A stretch of DNA of 64,000 bases from Bacillota bacterium (GTDB lineage: Bacteria; Bacillota; Clostridia; Lachnospirales; Lachnospiraceae): positions 1-64,000 of the forward strand of contig JAEYLX010000070.1 in the NCBI GenBank assembly GCA_023407575.1. The letters run 5' to 3'. Positions 44,088 through 52,604 of this stretch are shown here, one piece after another (position 1 is the stretch's first letter; the number at the start of each line of letters is the position of its first letter). Under the pieces are notes generated by a model, which worked only from the letters and a program-made list of their open reading frames with translations, searched no databases and had not been told where the DNA came from. The position numbers were made by a program, and so were the translations under genes.

Positions 44088-44146
44088 TTTACAATTAGTT
44101 CAGAAAGCTTAACCCAGATTTAACAAAAATAGGCAAATATTTAACC
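44088..44146 (+). promoter_or_regulatory. Pho box upstream of pstS
   Basis: TTTACA (44088), TTAACC (44109), TTAACA (44120) and TTAACC (44141) lie 21, 11 and 21 bases apart, that is on one helical face at about 10.5-11 bp. This matches the repeated TT(A/T)ACA of PhoP targets. A TATAAT (44180-44185) follows with a weak -35 box, as expected for an activator-dependent promoter. Confidence 0.7.
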
Positions 44147-44267
44147 TTTGTGTGATATTAGATTTCACATTGGAATCGCTATAATGAATACGTAAACAGA
44201 GAACAGCAAATTTCAAGCAGGGAAAGAAATTGTGCTGTAAATAAAAAATTAGATTAGGAGCGATCTC

Positions 44268-45644
44268 ATGAAGAAATTATTATCGTTAATTTTGTTAGTA
44301 GCAGTAATGTTCTCAAACATTACATATGCACCAAAGACTGCTGAAGCGGCAGAAATAACAGGAACAGTTGTATTATCCGGTTCAACCTCAGTTAATCCAC
44401 TAATTCAGGCTCTTGCAGAAGCTTTTATGGCAAAATATCCAGGAATCAAAATTGTTGAACAGAATGTTACTGGTTCCGGCGCTGGTATTACAGATGCAAA
44501 AGATTCAAAAGTTGATTTTGGTATGTCGAGTAGAGACTTAACAAGTGCGGAAGCAGAAGTTTTAAATAAAGTTCAGATTTGTCTGGATGGACTTGCAGTT
44601 GTTGTTAACAAAAGCAACCCAATTAATGAAGTAACTCCTGCTCAATTATATAAAATATTTACCAGAGATACGGCAGCAGTAAATTGGAATCAGATTAGCG
44701 GTTCCTATACCACAAGTGTTAAAATTGCTCCTTTCGGACGTGAAGCTGGTTCTGGTACCAGAAGCTGTTTTGAAGATTTCTTCAAAGTAGATTATGGCAC
44801 AGCACTTCCAAGCGGATATGATGCAAATCTTGATGGCTCTCTTGCAAGTACAGGTGTTATGCAGACCTCCGTACAGAATAACTCAGGAGCAATTGGTTAC
44901 ATGTCACTTGGAGATATGGATGAAACCAAAGTAAAGGCGTTAAAAGTTGAGGGTGTTGAACCTTCGAAATATACCGTAGCAGATGGTTCTTATGCAATCA
45001 AAAGACCTTTCTTGCTTGTCTCTAACAAGAAAAAAGCAACTACCCCTGCAGCTCAAGCTTTCTTAGATTATATTGCAAGTGCTGATGGTCAGAAGGTTAT
45101 TGATAAGATGGGCTTTGTTAAGAACAATCTTGTAAAAATTAAAGCAACTGATATTACTTTAAGAAGTACTTCCGTTACAATTATGCCAGGTAATAAATAT
45201 TCTTTAACACCCGTTATTGTTCCTGAAGATGCTAGTAACCAGACTTTAACTTTTATTAGTTCAAATCCAAGTGTAGCAACTGTTACTGCAACAGGTATGG
45301 TTACCGCAGTCGGTGAAGGAACTGCAACCATCACAGCATATACCAAAGATGGTTCTGGAATTAATAAGAGCTGTAAGGTAACAGTTTCCTATCCAGTTAG
45401 CAGTGTTAAGTTAAATAAAACCAGCGCTAAATTACAAGTTGGTAAGACCCTTGCATTAAAAGCTACGATCGAACCATCCTATGCAACAAATCCTGCAGTA
45501 ACCTGGAAGTCTTCTAATACATCAATCGCAACTGTTTCTGCAACAGGAGTTGTAACTGCTAAGAAGGCAGGTAGTGTTACCATCACTGTTACCACCAAAG
45601 ATGGCAAATATACTGCAACCAGCAAGATCACCGTATCTAAGTAA
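44268..45644 (+). CDS. pstS: PstS-like phosphate-binding protein with two BIG2 domains
   Basis: The 458-residue protein has a signal peptide (1-27, AEAAE) with no lipobox cysteine. Residues about 30-290 are a PstS-type phosphate-binding domain (LSGSTSVNPLIQALAEAF, REAGSGTRSCF, SLGDMDETK). The following about 165 residues form two BIG2 immunoglobulin-like domains (about 292-376 and 378-458), an unusual addition. PstS captures phosphate for PstCAB. The BIG2 domains probably tether the protein to the cell wall in place of the lipid anchor. Gene neighbours pstC, pstA and pstB follow. Confidence 0.9.
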   Translation: MKKLLSLILLVAVMFSNITYAPKTAEAAEITGTVVLSGSTSVNPLIQALAEAFMAKYPGIKIVEQNVTGSGAGITDAKDSKVDFGMSSRDLTSAEAEVLNKVQICLDGLAVVVNKSNPINEVTPAQLYKIFTRDTAAVNWNQISGSYTTSVKIAPFGREAGSGTRSCFEDFFKVDYGTALPSGYDANLDGSLASTGVMQTSVQNNSGAIGYMSLGDMDETKVKALKVEGVEPSKYTVADGSYAIKRPFLLVSNKKKATTPAAQAFLDYIASADGQKVIDKMGFVKNNLVKIKATDITLRSTSVTIMPGNKYSLTPVIVPEDASNQTLTFISSNPSVATVTATGMVTAVGEGTATITAYTKDGSGINKSCKVTVSYPVSSVKLNKTSAKLQVGKTLALKATIEPSYATNPAVTWKSSNTSIATVSATGVVTAKKAGSVTITVTTKDGKYTATSKITVSK

Positions 45645-45804
45645 GATTAGATAAAAGGACTTGGTTTTCGATAGTACTGGGAGTTAGATAAATAGAGTGA
45701 ATTTGTTATAAAGTTTGGCTAAAGCTGGGAAAGAACGTATAGATGCTATACATTCTTTTCCCTTTAGTCGTATAAAATGCTAATACTGTTTCAAAGGAGA
45801 AGTT

Positions 45805-46680
45805 ATGAAAAAGCAAAAAACACAGCTATACAATCAAATATTTAAGGGAATTGTTTTCTTCTTTGCGCTAATTACAATTATTTCGGTTGTTCTTATTGGA
45901 GCCTTTATGATTGCCAATGGAGGTCCAAGTATTCTTAAGGTGGGACTTAAAGAGTTTTTATTTGGATCCATATGGAATTCTGCCAATGAACCTCCCCAAT
46001 ATGGGATACTAGCCTTTATTCTGTCGTCTTTCGTCGTGACGTTTTTTACTATACTATTTGCAGTTCCGATTTCTATTCTGGTAGCGTTGGCAATTGGACA
46101 ACTGGTACCAAAGAGATTGGGTTCTATTTTGCGTTCTATTGTAAGTTTATTGGCGGGTATTCCCTCTGTTATTTATGGATTCCTTGGATTAATCTTTATT
46201 GTTCCTTTTGTTCAGAAAATATTTAATCTTTCCTCCGGACTAACTATGCTATCAGCGGTCATTGTCCTAATCATTATGACATTGCCCACAATTATTAGTG
46301 TAAGTGAAACCAGTATTAATGCAGTGGATCGTACTTATCTGGATGCAGCCTATGCGTTGGGAGTGCGAAAAGAGTATGCACTCTTTACCATAATTTTGCC
46401 GGCAGCAAAGTCGGGAATTATGGCAGCAGTACTGCTGGGTGTGGGTAGAGCTATAGGTGAAACCATGGCAGTTATAATGGTGGCAGGTAACATTCCTCAA
46501 ATGCCATCTCTACTTAAGCCGGTTCGTTTTTTGACAACGGCAATTGTTACGGAGATGTCCTATGCGACCGAACAGACAAGAGGTGTATTAATTGGAATTG
46601 GTCTAGTACTTTTTGTGTTCGTATTTATTATCAATTCCATCTTTCATATTCTAATAAAGAAGGCAGGGAATGTGAATTAA
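45805..46680 (+). CDS. pstC: Phosphate ABC transporter permease PstC
   Basis: The 291-residue permease has six membrane segments and the EAA loop of PstC (ALGVRKEYALFTIILPAAKSG, split). It opens MKKQKTQLYNQIFKG and starts after AAAGGAGAAG. With PstA it forms the channel of the high-affinity phosphate importer. It is second in the pst operon, 160 bases after pstS. Confidence 0.95.
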   Translation: MKKQKTQLYNQIFKGIVFFFALITIISVVLIGAFMIANGGPSILKVGLKEFLFGSIWNSANEPPQYGILAFILSSFVVTFFTILFAVPISILVALAIGQLVPKRLGSILRSIVSLLAGIPSVIYGFLGLIFIVPFVQKIFNLSSGLTMLSAVIVLIIMTLPTIISVSETSINAVDRTYLDAAYALGVRKEYALFTIILPAAKSGIMAAVLLGVGRAIGETMAVIMVAGNIPQMPSLLKPVRFLTTAIVTEMSYATEQTRGVLIGIGLVLFVFVFIINSIFHILIKKAGNVN

Positions 46681-46716
46681 TAAAAGCATGAAATCACATT
46701 GTAAATGGAGGATTAA

Positions 46717-47601
46717 ATGAATAAAACAATATATGATAAACAAATACGCCCTGGTATTATAGCTGTACGTGCTTTGATTTATACGGTCACTGCTGCAGTG
46801 ATTGCACTTGTTCTTAGTATTATTACCTTTTTAATAATAAAAGGACTGCCCTATCTTAGCTTAGAGTTCTTAACCACAGCACCATCGCGATTAAATGAAA
46901 CCTATGGAATTGCACCAATGATAATAAATACCTTATATGTAGTATTGATTACTCTTCTTATATCAATCCCCCTTGGAATAGGGACAGCCATCTATCTTGC
47001 GGAGTATTCAAAGCCGGGCAAGCTAATTTCCGCCTTTCGCTTCTCAATAGAAATACTCGCGGGAATTCCTTCGATTGTATATGGTTTATTTGGTCTGGCA
47101 TTCTTTGTTAATACCTTAAGAATTGGTAGCGGAAGCGGATCAATGTTAGCTGGTGCACTTACCTGTGCTTTAATCGTCTTACCAACGATGATACGAACCA
47201 CGGAGGAAGCTCTACTGCAAGTAAATCCTACCTACCGGGAAGCCGCCTTTTCTTTAGGTGCTTCAAAGTTACATATTATTCGAACGGTATTGCTTCCCTG
47301 TGCATTGCCTGGAATTGTTGTTGCTGTAATTCTAAGCATAGGTAGAATTGTGAGTGAATCTGCAGCACTTCTCTATACGGCTGGTGTTGATTATACAATG
47401 CCTACCAACTATGTAAAACATATTACAGAACCAGGTGCGGGGCTTACGGTACAGCTTTACTTATATGCCACAGAGGGAGGCGCGCCAGATTGGGTACCTT
47501 ATGCTATGGCGGCAATTTTAATGATTCTGGTTTTTATTATTAACCTGTCTGCCAATCTGATTGCGGGAATATTTAAAAAGAAAGTGAGTCTTCATGCATG
47601 A
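46717..47601 (+). CDS. pstA: Phosphate ABC transporter permease PstA
   Basis: The 294-residue protein has six membrane segments and the PstA loop (SLGASKLHIIRTVLLPCALPG region). Its stop overlaps the pstB start by four bases (ATGA). Partner of PstC in the membrane channel of the phosphate importer. Confidence 0.95.
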   Translation: MNKTIYDKQIRPGIIAVRALIYTVTAAVIALVLSIITFLIIKGLPYLSLEFLTTAPSRLNETYGIAPMIINTLYVVLITLLISIPLGIGTAIYLAEYSKPGKLISAFRFSIEILAGIPSIVYGLFGLAFFVNTLRIGSGSGSMLAGALTCALIVLPTMIRTTEEALLQVNPTYREAAFSLGASKLHIIRTVLLPCALPGIVVAVILSIGRIVSESAALLYTAGVDYTMPTNYVKHITEPGAGLTVQLYLYATEGGAPDWVPYAMAAILMILVFIINLSANLIAGIFKKKVSLHA

Positions 47602-48347
47602 GTATGTTTACAATAAATAACTTGAATTTATATTATGGTGAGAAACAAGCATTAAACAATGTGAATATGGAGATAGAAAAGAATGAAATTACTGCATTCA
47701 TTGGTCCATCCGGTTGCGGGAAGTCCACATTTTTACGTGTACTTAATAGAATGAATGATACAATTTCAAATTGTAATACCACCGGAGAAGTGATTTTTGA
47801 TGATGTCAATATTTATAGCCAGAATATTGATCCTATGTTAATACGCAAAAAGATTGGAATGGTATTTCAAAAACCAAACCCATTTCCAATGAGTATTTAT
47901 GACAACATAGTCTATGCACCAAGTTATCATGGGAAGAAGAAAAGTGAGCTGGATAAAATTGTAGAAAACAGTTTAAAAGCAGCAGCACTTTGGGATGAGG
48001 TTAAGGATTGTCTCAAAAAAAGCGCAACAGCTCTATCGGGTGGGCAGCAGCAGAGACTTTGCATTGCAAGAACCATGGCACTACAACCAGAAGTAATTTT
48101 ACTGGATGAAGCCACCAGCGCACTGGACCCAATCTCTACCTACAAAATAGAAGAATTATTGGGCGAGCTTAAAAAAAGCTACACAGTTATTATAGTGACT
48201 CATAATATGCAGCAGGCGTCTCGTATAGCGGATAAAACAGCATTTTTTCTATTGGGTGATTTAATTGAATATGACTTAACCAAAAACATTTTTACAAACC
48301 CAAAGCATCAGAAAACACAAGATTATGTTAGTGGACACTTTGGTTAA
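47598..48347 (+). CDS. pstB: Phosphate ABC transporter ATPase PstB
   Basis: The 249-residue ATPase has GPSGCGKST (Walker A), LSGGQQQRLC signature, LLDEATSALD and the PstB-specific RMND and DPIST segments. It overlaps pstA by four bases. It drives phosphate uptake. No phoU gene follows in the window, although one commonly does. Confidence 0.96.
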   Translation: MSMFTINNLNLYYGEKQALNNVNMEIEKNEITAFIGPSGCGKSTFLRVLNRMNDTISNCNTTGEVIFDDVNIYSQNIDPMLIRKKIGMVFQKPNPFPMSIYDNIVYAPSYHGKKKSELDKIVENSLKAAALWDEVKDCLKKSATALSGGQQQRLCIARTMALQPEVILLDEATSALDPISTYKIEELLGELKKSYTVIIVTHNMQQASRIADKTAFFLLGDLIEYDLTKNIFTNPKHQKTQDYVSGHFG

Positions 48348-48775
48348 ATCTCTGCAAGACAGAGGGAAAGCCAACTGGCTTCAGGTTCACTGAGCCTCGT
48401 TGGCTTTAAAGGGGAGAGTTATGAAAAAAAATCTATGTAAACTTTAGTTGTTAGCTAGTAGAAGCCAGTCACCACTGCTGCGGTTGTGGCTTCAGTTATG
48501 ATATGTTTATAGTATATGCGGTAAATGTGTCTAAACTATGCAGAATTCGTTAATGTTTTGTGTATAAATAATTAGCATTTCATGAGAGTTTCGTACATAT
48601 TTTATATCATAGGAAATATTATAGAATTCCCTATGATATAAAAGCCCTTCGGGCTAATGGTGCGCAGCTACGCGCGTGGTACAAAAGTTGTGCATTAAAA
48701 GTATTTGAACGCAAGAGTGTATGATGCACACGTTTGTTCTAGTGGACGGAATAAGTTAAGAAAGGAGAAGGCAGA
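48348..48775. other. Intergenic stretch after pstB with several hairpins
   Basis: A hairpin at 48367-48407 (AAAGCCAAC / GTTGGCTTT) lies directly after the pstB stop and may end the pst transcript. Further ones are GAAGCCA...TGGCTTC (48463-48494), a 14-bp perfect inverted repeat (48600-48613 and 48630-48643), and GCCCTTCGGGC (48644-48654). Then comes GC-rich GCGCAGCTACGCGCG. No gene or known riboswitch was recognised. Confidence 0.5.
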
Positions 48776-49072
48776 GTGGAAATCTTATCAAGATATGTAG
48801 TGGTTGTCGTTCTGGCAATCTGTTTATGCCTTGGATATGTGATTAAAAACAGCATTTCCTTTATTCCGAATAAATACATCCCGCTCATCATGGCAGTCGT
48901 TGGTACTATTCTTAATGTGTGGATTAACGGGTGGACATTTACACCGGAGATTTTACTTGGCGGTATGGCAAGTGGTCTTGCCAGCACAGGAACTTATGAG
49001 ATGATTCGAAATATTGTAGATAAAAAAGATACAGCGGATAGTACGGTGGGCAACCAGATCATGAATAATTAG
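48776..49072 (+). CDS. Holin-like membrane protein, phage holin (Hol44-like)
   Basis: The 98-residue protein starts at GTG 48776, behind AAAGGAGAAG. Membrane segments lie at about 6-22, 36-52 and perhaps 60-75, with a charged C-terminus. FIPNKYIPLIMAVVGTILN is typical of small phage holins of the Hol44/BhlA type. No endolysin or phage structural gene is nearby, so it is a lone gene. It could be a domesticated holin-like membrane protein. The holin family call is moderate. Confidence 0.65.
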   Translation: MEILSRYVVVVVLAICLCLGYVIKNSISFIPNKYIPLIMAVVGTILNVWINGWTFTPEILLGGMASGLASTGTYEMIRNIVDKKDTADSTVGNQIMNN

Positions 49073-49351
49073 CCAGTAGTATACATATGTGAACAGAAAA
49101 GAGAGTTGCTGTAGGCAGACTACAGGCAGCTTTCTTTTTTTGTATATAAGGTTTCATTTTGAGCCAACTTGAAAAGAAATGAACAATATATGAACGGAAA
49201 ATAGAGATATGTCAACAGTAGTAGTAAAATTGTAATAGAATAAATGTTCGGTAGTAAGCTTGCGAGATAAACTATTATTTGATAAAATAGCTATTATATT
49301 ATAAGATCATGAACCTGATTTGCGTTCTTGATATATAACAAGGAGGAACAG

Positions 49352-50458
49352 ATGAAATTCATACATATTGCAGATGTTCATCTAGGTGCCGTTCCGGATT
49401 CTAATCAAGCTTGGGGGGTACTTCGGGAGAAAGAAATCTGGAGCAGTTTTCAAAATATAATAAACATATGTAACGAAGAAGAAGTAGATTTGCTACTTAT
49501 TGCAGGAGATCTGTTCCATAAACAACCGTTACTTAGGGAGTTAAAGGAAGTAAATTATCACCTTAGTAAGCTAAAAACCACAAAGGTCGTTATGATGGCA
49601 GGAAATCATGATTATATCAGTCCAAGATCACAGTATCAGGACTTTGTTTGGGATGAAAAGGTTTATATGTTTTTAAGTACATCCCTGGGTGCGGTAACTT
49701 TGCCTGATCTTAATGTCACGGTTTATGGGTTGAGTTATGGTAGCCGCGATATTACGGAGCCTATGTATGATTTTGTTCGTCCTAAGGATAAAGGGGAAAT
49801 TAATATATTGCTGGCACACGGCGGAGACGAAAAGAACATTCCAATGAACCGCAAGAAAATACTGGAGTCCGGATTTGATTATATTGCACTGGGACATATT
49901 CATAAACCAGAACTAATACACGAAAGAATGGCTTACAGCGGTTCCTTGGAACCGATGGATAGGAATGAAACAGGAGCTAGAGGGTATATCAAAGGAGAGA
50001 TTTGCAATGAACAAGAGGCAAGAAGAATAACCCTTCAGTTTATGCCAAGTTCAACGAGAGAATATAAGAACATTACGCTTAAGGTAAATCAGGAGACCAC
50101 AAATGGATCCCTCCTAGATGATGCAAGAGAAATAGTTCGAAGCCTGGGAAATCAACATATTTATTCATTTTGTATTGAAGGAATTAGGGATGAAGAGCTT
50201 CAAATTAATAGAGAAGCTTTAAAAGAGCTGGGAAACATTCTTGAAGTTATAGATAATAGCATCCCTGATTATGATTTTGATGCCTTATATCTGGAGAATT
50301 CAGATAATATGATAGGACAATTTATTAAAAGAATTCGGGAGCATACAGGGGCAAATGATCTGGGAAAGGAGAATGGGGACAGTAAAATAGTGAAGGAAGA
50401 AGTTACAAAGAAAGCCTTGTACTATGGAATAGAAGCATTGTTAGGTGCTAAGAATTAG
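49352..50458 (+). CDS. yhaO: DNA repair exonuclease YhaO/SbcD-like (metallophosphoesterase)
   Basis: The 368-residue protein starts at ATG 49352, after AAGGAGG; the upstream ATG 49328 has no site. Calcineurin-like metallophosphoesterase motifs are present: IADVHLG (about 5-11), LLIAGDLFH, MAGNHDYIS and ALGHIHKPE. It is the SbcD/Mre11-type nuclease subunit. The next gene is its SMC-like partner YhaN, 18 bases away. The pair presumably processes DNA ends or hairpins. The role of these proteins in Firmicutes is still unclear. Confidence 0.9.
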   Translation: MKFIHIADVHLGAVPDSNQAWGVLREKEIWSSFQNIINICNEEEVDLLLIAGDLFHKQPLLRELKEVNYHLSKLKTTKVVMMAGNHDYISPRSQYQDFVWDEKVYMFLSTSLGAVTLPDLNVTVYGLSYGSRDITEPMYDFVRPKDKGEINILLAHGGDEKNIPMNRKKILESGFDYIALGHIHKPELIHERMAYSGSLEPMDRNETGARGYIKGEICNEQEARRITLQFMPSSTREYKNITLKVNQETTNGSLLDDAREIVRSLGNQHIYSFCIEGIRDEELQINREALKELGNILEVIDNSIPDYDFDALYLENSDNMIGQFIKRIREHTGANDLGKENGDSKIVKEEVTKKALYYGIEALLGAKN

Positions 50459-50475
50459 CTGGAAAGGGTAAGGAA

Positions 50476-52566
50476 ATGCTGATTAAGAAACTGAAACTAA
50501 ATTATTTTGGTCATTTTCATAACCGTGAAATAGAATTAAAGCCGGGAATTAACTTAATCTATGGCGAAAATGAAGCAGGTAAATCCACAATACATGCGTT
50601 TATTAAGGGAATGTTATTTGGAATTGAACGCATGAGAGGAAGAGGGTCCGCTTCTAAGGAGGATACCTATACCAGATATCTACCTTGGAGCTATCCCGGT
50701 GCCTATGAAGGAAGTATGGATATTGTTCTTGAAGGGAAAGAATATCGTTTGCAAAGAAGTTTTCATGCAAATAGTAAGAGCTTTACCGTGTTGGATTTGT
50801 CGACTGGTCGTGAAATTAAGTTAAGGGAAGGCCTGATTAGCGAGTTAGTTCCAGGATTGACGGAATCTATTTATAAGAATACCGTTAGTATTGAACAATT
50901 GAAAGCTTCCACTGACCAGGAACTAGCGTCGCAGGTTCGTAATTATATTACGAATCTTTCGGTTACAAAAAGCAAGGAGATTGATGTTGCTAAAGCATTT
51001 AATATATTAAATAACAAGAGAAAACAGTTGGATCTGACAAAGTATCAGGAAGAAATGAAAGCGATACAGCTGGATATGGAAGACGAATTGCAAAAGGAAA
51101 AGAAGATGGATGAGCTATCCTTGCAAAGAAGAGAGTTACTTCATCAAGAGCAACAGTTGAAAGCAGAACGGGACAACCTTACCTCTACTGAAAAGAAGGA
51201 AGCAGATAGAATGGAGTTGCTTCCTGCCATTTTAGAAAAGTACAATAATTATGAAACCTATAGAAGACAAGCAGAAGATGTAGGATTGCAGGAACAGGAG
51301 CTGAATAATAAGATTTTTCAGTGGGAGAAAGATCTTCCTTTGATTGAGATTTTTATAGAGGATAGTAAAGTGGCAGAAAGGCTTTATCGGCTGCAAAAGG
51401 ATATGGAGAATCAGCAACAAGAGTTTAAAGGAGTGAAAGAAACGGCTTTGGAAACCAAACAGAGAAACAGCAGTATGATTCTTTGTTTCAGTGTCCTCGG
51501 GGCAATTATTGTGCTACTTGTAAGCGGCATGGAGATACTTGGGATTGGTTTAGCGATTGGAGTGTTATTGCTTGGAGGTGTGTTCTTCTGGATGAGTAGT
51601 CATGCTGGTGGCAAAGCACTTGCACAGCAGAAACGGAAAGAGAAAGAACTCAATACTAAACGATCTGATACAATGAAGAAAATAAATGAAATATGTAAGA
51701 AGCATCAGGTTAAATCAGTAGAGGAATTACTCAATAAACAAGAAGAGATAAGAAAAAATCAGTATGCCATGGAGCATGCAGAAGATCAGAAAAAAACCCT
51801 GGAAAAGCAAAGGTCAATGTTAGAAGATAGATGTGATCTTCTTTATGAGACAATAATGAAATATATGCAGAATTTCATTTCAGCAGAGGAACTTACTTCG
51901 GAAGCCATCCAAAGGCTCCGGGAAGAGATTAATCGGCGAAGGTCATTGCTACAGGGAAAAGTTTCAGAGATTAATCGAAAGCTGGAGGAGTATAAACTCC
52001 AAAGAGAAAAGATTATCTGGGAAGTAAACGCTCTGGAAGGCAATGAGGAGCAGTTATTAAAAAACAAAGATCGCCTTACTGATTTGGAGCGGATGATGAA
52101 GGAAGGCATAGTAGAGCAGGAAGCGGTAAAACTTGCTCTATCTACAATACAGGAGTTGAGTACCGATATTCATGATAGCTTTGGAGAAAAACTCAATCAG
52201 TCTGTTTCGGATATAATTCGCGAGGTTACAGGTGGAAGATATAATGATCTTAAAATAGATGAAAAGCTTGAGGTTAAAGTGGGTTATAATGGCAATTATC
52301 ATATGCTGGATCGCCTAAGTGCAGGAACAATGGATCAGGTATATTTTGCACTTCGCCTTGCAGTTGCGGATTTATTGCTCGAGAATAAAAGTATGCCGTT
52401 GCTTTTTGATGATAGTTTTGCACTTTATGATGAGACGAGAGTAAGAGCGTCTTTAAATAAAATATCGGATAGGGAACAAGTGGTATTATTTACCTGTCAT
52501 AAAAGGGAGAAAGAATTATTGGAAGAACAGAATATTCCATACCATTTTATTGACCTATCGTATTAA
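50476..52566 (+). CDS. yhaN: YhaN-like SMC/Rad50-type ATPase
   Basis: The 696-residue protein has GENEAGKST (Walker A, about residues 32-40) at the N-terminus and a C-terminal LSAGTMDQVYFALRLA signature and LLFDDSFALYD Walker B. Between them is a long coiled coil (about 170-590) interrupted by two adjacent membrane-like segments (about 334-375, MILCFSVLGAIIVLL / GIGLAIGVLLLGGVFF). It partners YhaO. The hydrophobic hairpin suggests membrane association. Confidence 0.88.
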   Translation: MLIKKLKLNYFGHFHNREIELKPGINLIYGENEAGKSTIHAFIKGMLFGIERMRGRGSASKEDTYTRYLPWSYPGAYEGSMDIVLEGKEYRLQRSFHANSKSFTVLDLSTGREIKLREGLISELVPGLTESIYKNTVSIEQLKASTDQELASQVRNYITNLSVTKSKEIDVAKAFNILNNKRKQLDLTKYQEEMKAIQLDMEDELQKEKKMDELSLQRRELLHQEQQLKAERDNLTSTEKKEADRMELLPAILEKYNNYETYRRQAEDVGLQEQELNNKIFQWEKDLPLIEIFIEDSKVAERLYRLQKDMENQQQEFKGVKETALETKQRNSSMILCFSVLGAIIVLLVSGMEILGIGLAIGVLLLGGVFFWMSSHAGGKALAQQKRKEKELNTKRSDTMKKINEICKKHQVKSVEELLNKQEEIRKNQYAMEHAEDQKKTLEKQRSMLEDRCDLLYETIMKYMQNFISAEELTSEAIQRLREEINRRRSLLQGKVSEINRKLEEYKLQREKIIWEVNALEGNEEQLLKNKDRLTDLERMMKEGIVEQEAVKLALSTIQELSTDIHDSFGEKLNQSVSDIIREVTGGRYNDLKIDEKLEVKVGYNGNYHMLDRLSAGTMDQVYFALRLAVADLLLENKSMPLLFDDSFALYDETRVRASLNKISDREQVVLFTCHKREKELLEEQNIPYHFIDLSY

Positions 52567-52604
52567 TTATAAGGATTGAACATTGTTCAGGGTGGAGGTT
52601 GAGA

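Noticed and set aside
48367..48407. tRNA-like cloverleaf after pstB
   Set aside because: A GGTTCA-like T-loop string is present but no acceptor or anticodon stem could be built.
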